Shown: positions 19,382 to 27,190 of the stretch, one piece after another
Layout: each line of letters begins with the position of its first letter
How positions within the stretch are numbered: the stretch's first letter is position 1
NCBI RefSeq assembly: GCF_013184525.1
Contig: NZ_JAAOIZ010000005.1
Coordinates: 558,001-622,000, forward strand
Length of the DNA: 64,000 bases
Reading direction: 5' to 3'
Source: Chryseobacterium sp. LAM-KRS1
Lineage (GTDB): Bacteria > Bacteroidota > Bacteroidia > Flavobacteriales > Weeksellaceae
The notes under the pieces: model-generated
Database searches by the model: none
Told to the model about the DNA's origin: nothing
Seen by the model: the letters and a program-made list of their open reading frames with translations, nothing else
Translations under genes and position numbers: made by a program

Positions 19382-19395
19382 CAAAGTTGCAATAA
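19373..19395. promoter_or_regulatory. Zur box 2
   Basis: A near-perfect palindrome centred on AAA at 19383-19385: nine of ten flanking positions pair (core TGCAACAAAGTTGCA). It overlaps the first codons of the longer zur frame and the merC-cobW -33 box. Its centre is 39 bp, close to four helical turns, from the centre of box 1. Confidence 0.75.
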
Positions 19396-19399
19396 AATC

Positions 19400-19786
19400 A
19401 TGAAACAAGTCAGAAACACCCAGGCCAAAACAGAAATATTAAACATCATTAATAGCTCCGACAGCGCATTATCTCACACTGCTATCCAGGAAAAAATCGG
19501 GGATCTGTGCAACCGTGTTACCACTTACCGCGTGCTCGACCGTCTTGAAGAGGAAGGAAAAATCCATAAGATCGTTAATGTGGATGGGGTTGTGAATTAC
19601 GCAAAATGCCATCATTGCACAGAAAATGATCACTCTCATAATCATATTCACTTTAATTGTGAAAAATGCTTGTCTGTAACATGCATAGAAAATGTGGTTC
19701 CTGAAATAACACTCCCTAAACACTTTGTTGCCAAAAGCTACAATTTTGTGGTAAGTGGAATCTGTCCGAAATGCTATCAGAACTAA
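19400..19786 (+). CDS. zur: Zinc uptake regulator Zur (Fur family)
   Basis: A 128-residue Fur-family repressor. The ATG at 19400 is chosen because the alternative start at 19376 would put the palindromic operator inside the coding region. It has the winged-helix DNA-binding half (LSHTAIQEKIGDLCNRVTTYRVLDRLEEEGKI), a histidine-rich regulatory segment (DHSHNHIHF) and two CxxC pairs (NCEKC and CPKC) for structural zinc. The gene is divergent from merC-cobW and both Zur boxes lie in the shared upstream region, so it is likely autoregulated. Zur rather than Fur or PerR is inferred from the neighbours. Confidence 0.87.
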   Translation: MKQVRNTQAKTEILNIINSSDSALSHTAIQEKIGDLCNRVTTYRVLDRLEEEGKIHKIVNVDGVVNYAKCHHCTENDHSHNHIHFNCEKCLSVTCIENVVPEITLPKHFVAKSYNFVVSGICPKCYQN

Positions 19787-19788
19787 CA

Positions 19789-19820
19789 ACAGATTACTTT
19801 AAATAAAGTAAAATATCTGT
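19789..19820. promoter_or_regulatory. Inverted repeat between zur and mprF
   Basis: TACTTTA-AA-TAAAGTA (19795-19810) is a perfect 7-bp inverted repeat flanked by ACAGAT and ATCTGT, which also pair with a small internal loop. No T run follows, so it may be an operator for the mprF promoter rather than a terminator. Confidence 0.35.
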
Positions 19821-19823
19821 GAA

Positions 19824-19850
19824 TTGCTACACGTTTTTTATTTATTTTTG
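19824..19850 (+). promoter_or_regulatory. Candidate mprF promoter
   Basis: TTG at 19824-19826 is followed after 16 bases by TATTTTTG (19843-19850), a match to TANNTTTG, 30 bp before the mprF start. The spacer is slightly shorter than usual. Confidence 0.4.
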
Positions 19851-19879
19851 ATTTCAGGACATTTCAGCGTAAAAAATGC

Positions 19880-22495
19880 ATGAAAGGGTTCTATATCACG
19901 AATATGAAAAACATAAAATTTTCAAAAATCTTCAGGCTGGTTCGTTGGAAAGAAGTTCTGGCAGTTATTATTTTATTACTGGCCTTCGTATTTTTCCGCA
20001 GTGAAAGACACGAACTCGCAACCATAGGCCCTCAATTGCAAAACTCAAAATTAAGCTGGGTTCTGACAGGTATACTTTTAACACTGATTTATGTCCTGCT
20101 CCAAGGTTTAATGTATGTAACGAGCTTTCGTGCAACCCAACTGAATGTAGGGATATCTGATGCCACCGTTTTATTTTTAAAACGAAACTTTCTTAGTGTA
20201 TTTCTTCCTGCCGGAGGTGTAAGCTCGCTGGCATACCTTCCCAGGAATATCAGAACAAAAGGATATAAATCCTCCAAGATCCATCAGGCAAGTGCAATTT
20301 ATGGATTTGTAGGATTACTAACGGTAATGATCGTAGGAATCCCGTTAATTGCTTACGCAGTCCTGATCAATAAAAGCTTCAATGACAGCTGGGTGGGGAT
20401 TATTGTCTTGGCGGCTATTCTTTTAGGCAGTTATTCAGCATTCGTTTCGTTCCGTAAGAAAAATTCCCTCTACCGGTTTCTGGATCGGAAATTTCCTAAA
20501 TTCATTGCTTCCATAGATGAGATATTCAATAATGAAATCGACAGAAAGTATTTCTGGATCACTATTTTAGTTTCAGTACTTATTGAATTCTGTGGTGTTT
20601 TCCATCTCCTGATTGCCATGTATGCTTTCGGAGTTCCGGCATCATTTTCTGCTGCAGCGATATCGTATGTTGTTTCGATTTTACTGATGATCGTCTCCCC
20701 TTTCCTCCGTGGCTTGGGAGCCGTGGAGTTTTCGCTTACCTATATTCTTACGAACTTCGGATACAGCCACGCTGACGGTTTAGGCATTACTCTGCTCTAC
20801 CGTTTTTTTGAATTCTGGATTCCATTGGTTCTTGGGATTTTTGCTTACCTATGGAGCGGACGGAAACTATTGGCCCGTATTTTACCTGTAGTTATGATTT
20901 TTTTATTGGGCATCATCAATATCCTTTCGGTAATTACTCCCGCCCTCACGGATCGTTTACACATCCTGAAAGGGTATCTGCCCTGGGAGCTCATCCATAT
21001 TTCCAAAATGATCACACTCATTTCCGGAGTCTTGCTGCTGGTAACCTCCGCTAATCTTTTCCGGGGATATAAAAGAGCCTGGTATTTTGCAGTAGTACTC
21101 ACCATAGTATCCATTATTTTTAATTTGTCTAAAGCACTTGACTATGAGGAGGCCTTATTTTCTGCATTTACTTTAGGACTTCTCTGGTACAGCAGAAAGG
21201 AGTATATCTTTACCACTAAAATCGTTTCTTTACAAAGAGGTTTCAGCTGGTTTTTAGGAATATTCACCATTATCCTTATTTTCAACTATTTCAGCTTTTA
21301 CTTTATCAGTAAATCCCATTTCGGCATTGATTTTACAAAGAAAGAAGCCCTTTATTATACATTGTACACATTCCTGCTGTTCAAAGATTCGGGACTTACC
21401 CCTCTTACCGGATTTGCACGGGATTTCCAGAACCTTAACTATATTCTTGGGGTAATTTCCTGGTTGGTGCTCATTCTTTCGTTTTACAGAACTCATTCCT
21501 GGGTCGTGAAAGATGAGAAAGAAAATGCCATTAACGCTAAACAGCTGATAGAAGAATTCGGAACATCTTCATTGGATTATTTTAAGTTGGCCAAAGAAAA
21601 GGAGTTTTATTTTTCTGAAGAAATTAATGGGGTTGTGTCTTTTCGTACGGCGAATGGATTTGCAGTTGTTCTCGAAGAGCCCGTATGCGCTGAACATCAC
21701 AAAACAGACTTGATCAGGGAATTCGATCTGTTCTGTAAGAAAAACAATTTAAAAACCTGCTATTACAGAGTGAGTGAAAGTGGTATTATTTATTTTAATC
21801 CCTTAAAAAAACAAAAATTGTTTATCGGTCAGGATGCCATCCTGGATGCTGAAGGTTTTACGCTTACAGGAAAAGATAAAAAGACGATCAGGAACGGCAT
21901 CAATGCGGTTGAAAAGTCCGGTTATATTACGGAAATACGATATGCGCCTCAGGATGATAAAACCATAGACCAGATCCAAAGTGTTTCTGATGAATGGCTC
22001 AGGGAATTTGATAAAAAGGAAATTGTTTTTGCAGAGGGAATGTTTGATCGCGATACGGTAAGAAACCAGGATCTTATTACCATTTCTGATAATAACGGAC
22101 AATGCGTTGCATTTCTGAATATAATTCCTCATTGTGCTCCTGACGAGTGCAGCTATGATATGATCAGAAAAACTGAAGATGCTCCCAACGGCAGTACTGA
22201 TGTACTGATCGTAAAACTTGTAGAATATGCCAAAAGCAAAAACCTGAAATACATAAACATGGGAATGACCCCAATGGCAGGGATACAACAGACCCATAAT
22301 ACGGCTGAGGATATCATGAAGTTTGCATATCAGAGGGTCGGTAGCTTTAAACATTATCAAACACTGCGAAACTTTAAAGAGAAATATGCCAGTCTCTGGG
22401 AAGATCAGTATCTTGTTTATAACAGTGATTTTGAACTGCTTCAGATACCAACGGCATTAAATAAAGTGATGAAACCACAGAAAAATGAAGAATAG
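19880..22495 (+). CDS. mprF: Bifunctional lysylphosphatidylglycerol synthetase/flippase MprF
   Basis: An 871-residue inner-membrane protein that transfers lysine from Lys-tRNA to phosphatidylglycerol and flips the product outward, lowering surface charge and resistance to cationic peptides. About 14 helices fill residues 1-540 (flippase part), with FLSVFLPAGGVSSLAYLPR and SPFLRGLGAVEFSLTYIL typical of MprF. The cytosolic DUF2156 synthase domain spans about 545-860 (SFRTANGFAVVLEEPVC, KYINMGMTPMAGI). A second ATG eight codons in (MKNIKFSK) may be the real start. It overlaps the next gene by 11 bp. Confidence 0.93.
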   Translation: MKGFYITNMKNIKFSKIFRLVRWKEVLAVIILLLAFVFFRSERHELATIGPQLQNSKLSWVLTGILLTLIYVLLQGLMYVTSFRATQLNVGISDATVLFLKRNFLSVFLPAGGVSSLAYLPRNIRTKGYKSSKIHQASAIYGFVGLLTVMIVGIPLIAYAVLINKSFNDSWVGIIVLAAILLGSYSAFVSFRKKNSLYRFLDRKFPKFIASIDEIFNNEIDRKYFWITILVSVLIEFCGVFHLLIAMYAFGVPASFSAAAISYVVSILLMIVSPFLRGLGAVEFSLTYILTNFGYSHADGLGITLLYRFFEFWIPLVLGIFAYLWSGRKLLARILPVVMIFLLGIINILSVITPALTDRLHILKGYLPWELIHISKMITLISGVLLLVTSANLFRGYKRAWYFAVVLTIVSIIFNLSKALDYEEALFSAFTLGLLWYSRKEYIFTTKIVSLQRGFSWFLGIFTIILIFNYFSFYFISKSHFGIDFTKKEALYYTLYTFLLFKDSGLTPLTGFARDFQNLNYILGVISWLVLILSFYRTHSWVVKDEKENAINAKQLIEEFGTSSLDYFKLAKEKEFYFSEEINGVVSFRTANGFAVVLEEPVCAEHHKTDLIREFDLFCKKNNLKTCYYRVSESGIIYFNPLKKQKLFIGQDAILDAEGFTLTGKDKKTIRNGINAVEKSGYITEIRYAPQDDKTIDQIQSVSDEWLREFDKKEIVFAEGMFDRDTVRNQDLITISDNNGQCVAFLNIIPHCAPDECSYDMIRKTEDAPNGSTDVLIVKLVEYAKSKNLKYINMGMTPMAGIQQTHNTAEDIMKFAYQRVGSFKHYQTLRNFKEKYASLWEDQYLVYNSDFELLQIPTALNKVMKPQKNEE

Positions 22496-23171
22496 ACTAC
22501 GAAAATTCGGCAATCTCCTATCATTATCCCTACTGGCCATTTTTTCAGGCTGTCAAAAAGATAATGACTTCAAAATAACGGAATGGAATTTAAACACAGA
22601 CAAACCTGTTATCTTTTACATCAGTGGCGACGCCGGCTTTAATACTTTTACAAAAGGCCTGGGTACAGATCTCCACAAATTAGGGTATGATGTGTTTGCT
22701 TTGGACACGAAGGCTTACTTCTGGAATAAAAAAACACCGGAACAAACTTCCGGAGATATAGAGAATTACATCAACCAGCAATTGCAGGGACGCAAAAATC
22801 AAAAAGTAGTTCTTCTTGGGTTTTCATTTGGTGCTGATGTAACTCCATTTGTATATAACCGTTTTACTCCTGATCTGAAAAGCAAGATCCAAAAAGTCTT
22901 TATTATGGGGCCTTCTAAAAGCAATGACTTTCAGATTCACCTGGATGAATATTTTGGAGTTGAGCCCAAAGGAAGTTTACAGGTCATCCCGGAGATCAAC
23001 AAAATGGGAACAGTTCCTGTACTGCTTATTGTAAGTGATTTTGAATTTGCCCATTTTCCGTATTATGAAATAAAGCTGGGTAGTAATTATAAGATGAAAC
23101 ATATTCCGGGAAACCATCATTACGGAAATAATACGAAGATGCTGGCCAACTTTATCAATCTTAATTTATAA
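22485..23171 (+). CDS. AcvB/VirJ-family lipoprotein, probable lysyl-PG hydrolase
   Basis: A 228-residue alpha/beta hydrolase. The N-terminus has a signal peptide with a lipobox (AIFSGCQK), so it is a periplasmic lipoprotein. The domain matches the AcvB/VirJ family: YISGDAGF near the start, nucleophile serine in GFSFGADVTP, and a late histidine in IPGNHHYG. In Agrobacterium AcvB hydrolyses lysyl-phosphatidylglycerol made by the MprF homolog LpiA. Here the start lies 11 bp inside the mprF reading frame, so the two are translationally coupled, which supports the same pairing of synthesis and removal. Activity itself is inferred. Confidence 0.85.
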   Translation: MKNRLRKFGNLLSLSLLAIFSGCQKDNDFKITEWNLNTDKPVIFYISGDAGFNTFTKGLGTDLHKLGYDVFALDTKAYFWNKKTPEQTSGDIENYINQQLQGRKNQKVVLLGFSFGADVTPFVYNRFTPDLKSKIQKVFIMGPSKSNDFQIHLDEYFGVEPKGSLQVIPEINKMGTVPVLLIVSDFEFAHFPYYEIKLGSNYKMKHIPGNHHYGNNTKMLANFINLNL

Positions 23172-23231
23172 AATACAGCGACCGCACCGGTTGGAAAAAT
23201 TAATAACCTTGAAGTCATCAACAAAAATAAC

Positions 23232-23477
23232 ATGAAAAATAAACCAATAACAGAATACACCAATGAGGAACTCATTAATCAGGAAAAAAATTCAAAAGCA
23301 ATAACCATTTTGCTTATGGTTGCTATTCCACTTTTATTCTTTAGTAATCTTTTTCTGACATTCAAACACAAATTCAGTGCTTTGGCCGTGATTCCTATCG
23401 CTCTGGTTCCTATTTTAATTGTAAATATTAATAAATGGAAGCAACTTAAAAAAGAAAAAGCCTATAGAAATCTATAA
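23232..23477 (+). CDS. Small two-helix membrane protein (81 aa)
   Basis: A short N-terminal polar part (MKNKPITEYTNEELINQEKNSK) is followed by two hydrophobic helices (about 24-44 and 48-66) and a basic tail (NKWKQLKKEKAYRNL). Similar small proteins are frequent in Chryseobacterium and sometimes labelled 'redox-active disulfide protein', but there are no cysteines here. It probably ends the mprF transcript, 60 bp after the AcvB-like gene. Confidence 0.6.
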   Translation: MKNKPITEYTNEELINQEKNSKAITILLMVAIPLLFFSNLFLTFKHKFSALAVIPIALVPILIVNINKWKQLKKEKAYRNL

Positions 23478-23527
23478 AATAAAAGCCTTCCAGAATTATT
23501 GAAAGACCTTTAAAGTAGGAATATAAG

Positions 23528-24697
23528 TTAATCCTGTTTCTTATTGATATATTTTTCAAACCGTTTTAAACCTCCTTCCAAAACTTCTCTGGGACAGGCA
23601 ATGTTCATTCGCAAAAAACCTTCCCCGGAACTGCCATACATTGTTCCCGGGTTCAGCCACAATTTTTCTTCCTTAAACAGGAGTTTTGAAAGCTCTTCAG
23701 ATCCTTTACCCAAAATCCGGCAATCCAGCCATACAAGGTAGGTCGCCTGTAATGGGCTAATGGTTATAGTGGGTAAATGATCTTTGCAAAAATCTTTTAA
23801 AAACAGATAATTATTATACAAATATTCTTTTAATTCCTCCATCCAGTCCCTTCCATGTGTATAGGCAGCAATTAAAGCTTCAGCCGCAAATGGATTGATA
23901 CCATAAGTCTCCTGTACGGATAATATTTTTGAAATTTGTTTTTTAAACTCCTGATCTTTAGTAATAACATATGACACAGACAGGCTGGACAAATTAAATG
24001 TTTTACAGGGAGAACCGCAGGTTACAGAAAGTAGATCATAATCTTCCGCTACAGAAAGAAATGGCACATGCTTGTTTTCTTTATACACGATATCGGCGTG
24101 AATTTCATCAGAGATAACCATCACATTATGTCTCGAACATATTGAAGCTATTTTTTCCAGTTCCTGTCTTGTCCATACTCTTCCTACAGGGTTGTGGGGA
24201 CTACAAAGCAGCAGCATTTTATTCTGAGGGTCTGAAGCCTTCATTTCGAGGTCTTCAAAATCAATCTGATAGTTTCCGTTTTCGTACATCAGATGATTTT
24301 CAACCGCATGGCATCCGCAATTTTCAATCAATATAAAAAAATGGTTGTATACCGGTGATTGTACTATAATATGATCTCCCGGCTGAAGGTATGTTCTTAC
24401 AATAGCAGAAATTACCGGAATCATTCCCGGAACAGGAAGCAGCCATTCTTTTTTTAAACTGACCTCATGACTTGTTTCCCACCAACTGATAATTGCATCA
24501 TACAGTGCCTGGGGAGTAAAGCTATATCCAAACATTCCCTGTTCAGCTTTCCGTGAAAGAGCATTTATGATTTCAGGAGGTGTTTTAAAGTCCATATCAG
24601 CCACCCACATAGGGAGCACATTATCATCTGCCACAGAATCCCATTTGATGGAATTGGTGCCTCGTCTGGAGATTATTTCGTCGAAATTATAAGTCAT
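23528..24697 (-). CDS. MalY/PatB-type PLP-dependent C-S lyase, candidate EgtE
   Basis: A 389-residue fold-type I PLP enzyme of the MalY/PatB (cystathionine beta-lyase) group. Diagnostic parts are MWVADMDFKTPPEI, the GYSF segment, CSPHNPVGRVW, the SDEIHADIVY stretch and Lys232 in SPCKTFNLSSL for the cofactor. It is the last gene of the ergothioneine operon, 4 bp after the transporter gene. In actinobacteria the hercynylcysteine sulfoxide lyase EgtE is a different PLP family, so this gene would be a non-orthologous replacement doing the same beta-elimination. The role is inferred from operon position; a plain cysteine or cystathionine lyase is the alternative. Confidence 0.85.
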   Translation of the reverse strand: MTYNFDEIISRRGTNSIKWDSVADDNVLPMWVADMDFKTPPEIINALSRKAEQGMFGYSFTPQALYDAIISWWETSHEVSLKKEWLLPVPGMIPVISAIVRTYLQPGDHIIVQSPVYNHFFILIENCGCHAVENHLMYENGNYQIDFEDLEMKASDPQNKMLLLCSPHNPVGRVWTRQELEKIASICSRHNVMVISDEIHADIVYKENKHVPFLSVAEDYDLLSVTCGSPCKTFNLSSLSVSYVITKDQEFKKQISKILSVQETYGINPFAAEALIAAYTHGRDWMEELKEYLYNNYLFLKDFCKDHLPTITISPLQATYLVWLDCRILGKGSEELSKLLFKEEKLWLNPGTMYGSSGEGFLRMNIACPREVLEGGLKRFEKYINKKQD

Positions 24698-24701
24698 TGA
24701 A

Positions 24702-26267
24702 TTAAGGAGTATCTAGATAGTTTTTGAGATCTGAAATATTTTTTATGTTTAATTGCCGGGCCTGTTCCCGTCTCATCATCAGGGCGTAGGAATTATTAAA
24801 CCCTAAAGGCTGAAGCCATTCTATACCATATTGTTTTTTAAATTCAGTGTTTACGTAGTTATAGGTTTTTTCAGGACTTGGGCTCACCTCTTTTAAAATT
24901 GTTTCCGAAGGTTTTAAAAGGACCAAAAGGCCTGTTCCCGTATATTCAGGGTAGAAATCAATGGCATCATTCACCAGTGCATCGAAACAAATTTTCGTTC
25001 CTCCCAAGCCTGTTTTGGTTTCTACTTTATAATCCGTATTGCCTTCAATAAGCATTTTATACATTTCTGTAAGAATATATTGCTCTCCAAAAATTTTGGA
25101 GCCGATCCGCACGGTCCCTCCATTTCCTTTTCGGGAATTTTTGAAAAGATCATGCTGCTTCAGGAAGTCCTTTGCAATTTTTTCCGGGGTTTGGTGGAGG
25201 TAATCAGACCGATAATTGAGATCCGTCATGACAGAGTCATTGAATTTTCCTGCCAGCAAATTGAGCGTTTCTTGCAGCTGCGGAAACTTTTGTAATGTTT
25301 TTGTCTTTATAATGGGTGCGGCAAAATACGGTGGAAATATTTTTTTATCGTCCTCCAGTACATACAGATCATAAGCTTTAATCCTTCCGTCTGTAGAATA
25401 TCCGCTTATGAGATCCAGTTCCTTATCGTAAGCTGCTTTATACATAATGGCATCACTTACAATAAGTGGTTTGGCATTAAGCCCGTATACTGATCTCAAT
25501 CCAATATCTCCATCCTGCCTTCCCATAAATTCAGGCGTAAAACCTGCTTTAAGCTTGGTTCCGGAATAGGAATTAAACACATATACACCTCCAATAATAA
25601 CCAAAACTATGGGAATAATGAACAGCATCTTACGAAGCCTCCTATAGCCGGATTTCTGTAAAACAGAAATCAGTTGATCCAGGATAATAGCCAGTAACGC
25701 AGCCGGGATGGCGCCTGCTAGAATCATATTGGTATTATTAAGGGAGATTCCTCCAAATATAAATTCTCCCAATCCTCCTGCCGCAACAAATGAGGCTAAA
25801 GTCGCCACACCTACATTGATTACTGCAGCTGTCCTTATTCCTGCAATGATTACAGGCATTGCCAATGGAAGCTCTACTTTGAACAAGAGCTGTTTTTTGT
25901 TCATTCCCATTGCCTGGGCAGCTTCTACAACCGAAGCATCTACTCCCGTAATTCCCGTATAGGTATTCCGTATAATTGGTAGAAGGGCATATATCAGTAA
26001 TGCTACAATGGCTGGAGTAGCCCCGATGCCAAAGGCAGGAATCATAAATCCAAGTAAAGCTATACTCGGAATGGTTTGCAGTATACCGGCAGTTCCCAGG
26101 ACAGGGTTGGCAAATAATTTCTTTCTGGCGATGAATATTCCTAACGGAACACCCACAATTATTGCCAGGAGTAATGATACAAAAGTAAGCCCAAGATGCT
26201 GTATAATCTGGAGAAGAAGTTTATCCTGCTGTTCGGCAATAAACTGCCAGAGGTTCTGCTGTGTCAT
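24702..26267 (-). CDS. Permease fused to a circularly permuted OpuC/EgtU-type binding domain
   Basis: A 521-residue ABC importer subunit. Residues 20-205 are a BPD-type permease (EAA loop VVEAAQAMGMNKKQLLFKVELP) and 213-232 an extra helix that tethers the binding domain. The binding domain halves are in swapped order: residues 237-375 (LKAGFTPEFMGRQDGDIG…YSTDGRIKAYDLYVLEDDK…FFPPY-like IFPPYFAAP) match the second half of OpuCC-like proteins, and 385-518 (VRIGSKIFGEQYILTEM…YPEYTGTGL…LGFNNSYAL…ISDLKNYL) match the first half. The protein overlaps the ATPase stop by one base. Family members import glycine betaine or, as EgtU, ergothioneine; placement with egtB/egtD favours ergothioneine or its precursor. 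Confidence 0.9.
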   Translation of the reverse strand: MTQQNLWQFIAEQQDKLLLQIIQHLGLTFVSLLLAIIVGVPLGIFIARKKLFANPVLGTAGILQTIPSIALLGFMIPAFGIGATPAIVALLIYALLPIIRNTYTGITGVDASVVEAAQAMGMNKKQLLFKVELPLAMPVIIAGIRTAAVINVGVATLASFVAAGGLGEFIFGGISLNNTNMILAGAIPAALLAIILDQLISVLQKSGYRRLRKMLFIIPIVLVIIGGVYVFNSYSGTKLKAGFTPEFMGRQDGDIGLRSVYGLNAKPLIVSDAIMYKAAYDKELDLISGYSTDGRIKAYDLYVLEDDKKIFPPYFAAPIIKTKTLQKFPQLQETLNLLAGKFNDSVMTDLNYRSDYLHQTPEKIAKDFLKQHDLFKNSRKGNGGTVRIGSKIFGEQYILTEMYKMLIEGNTDYKVETKTGLGGTKICFDALVNDAIDFYPEYTGTGLLVLLKPSETILKEVSPSPEKTYNYVNTEFKKQYGIEWLQPLGFNNSYALMMRREQARQLNIKNISDLKNYLDTP

Positions 26268-27181
26268 TATGCCTGTGCTTTTCTGTAAAGGTTAAATGCC
26301 TCGCTCAGTTTTTCATACTGATCCGAATAGCTTTTATCTGCACTGAGTTTCTGTAAAATATTCCACACATTTTCCTTTCTATCAAATTCTTCTCTGAAAC
26401 TTTCGTTCTGTTCAAGAAAAGGACTTATATTATCCAGCGTGGCAACTTTATATTCAAGCAAAAGCCTGTTTTCTGCAAAGAAATTTTTCACAAAATCCCC
26501 GGCAGGATGATAGAGCATTTCCTTGGGAGTTCCGATCTGGACAATCTTTCCTTCATTCATAAGGCAGATCCTTTGCCCCAGCTCGAAAGCTTCCTGTACA
26601 TCATGTGTAACAAGAATAATGGTTTTATTTTTAAGTTCCTCTAATGATTTAAATTCAGAATGAATATCCGCTTTAGTAATATTATCTAATGCTCCAAAAG
26701 GCTCATCCATTAATAATATCGGGGTATCTGCTATTAAAGCTCTTGCGATCCCGACCCGTTGCTGCTGTCCGCCGCTTAATTCCTGGGGAAAACGGGAAAG
26801 CAGTTCTTCCGGCAGGTGAAGCTTTTCCATAAGTTCTTCCGTTCTGCTTCTGATCTTCTTTTTCTCCCATTTGAGCAGCTCGGGAACCACAGCAATATTC
26901 CGGCGGATGTTATAATGAGGAAAAAGCCCGGCATGCTGCATAACAAAGCCAATGTGCATGCGGAGCTCTTCCGGTTTTTTTCCAAGAATATTTTGTCCGT
27001 CAATCCAGATATCACCGGAATCAGCTTCTATCAGACGGTTGATCATTTTCAGGGTTGTGGTTTTTCCACAACCGCTTGTTCCGAGAAGCACCAGAATTTC
27101 TTTATCCTGTGCTTCGAAAGAGATATGATCAACGGCAATCCGGTCATCAAATTTTTTGGTGAGTGATTCTACTTTAATCAT
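26267..27181 (-). CDS. ABC transporter ATPase, OpuCA/EgtV-type
   Basis: A 304-residue ATPase with Walker A (GTSGCGKTT), Q-loop, signature LSGGQQQRVGIARAL, Walker B (ILLMDEPFGALD) and H-loop (VTHD). The C-terminal 60 residues lack the paired CBS domains of OpuA-type ATPases. It sits between egtB (9 bp) and the permease (one-base overlap), so it drives that importer. Confidence 0.92.
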   Translation of the reverse strand: MIKVESLTKKFDDRIAVDHISFEAQDKEILVLLGTSGCGKTTTLKMINRLIEADSGDIWIDGQNILGKKPEELRMHIGFVMQHAGLFPHYNIRRNIAVVPELLKWEKKKIRSRTEELMEKLHLPEELLSRFPQELSGGQQQRVGIARALIADTPILLMDEPFGALDNITKADIHSEFKSLEELKNKTIILVTHDVQEAFELGQRICLMNEGKIVQIGTPKEMLYHPAGDFVKNFFAENRLLLEYKVATLDNISPFLEQNESFREEFDRKENVWNILQKLSADKSYSDQYEKLSEAFNLYRKAQA

Positions 27182-27190
27182 AGGCAGGAC

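Noticed and set aside
24702..26267. Reading the permease fusion as two separate truncated binding domains
   Set aside because: The two segments are complementary halves that together make one full-length domain without repeats, so circular permutation explains them better.
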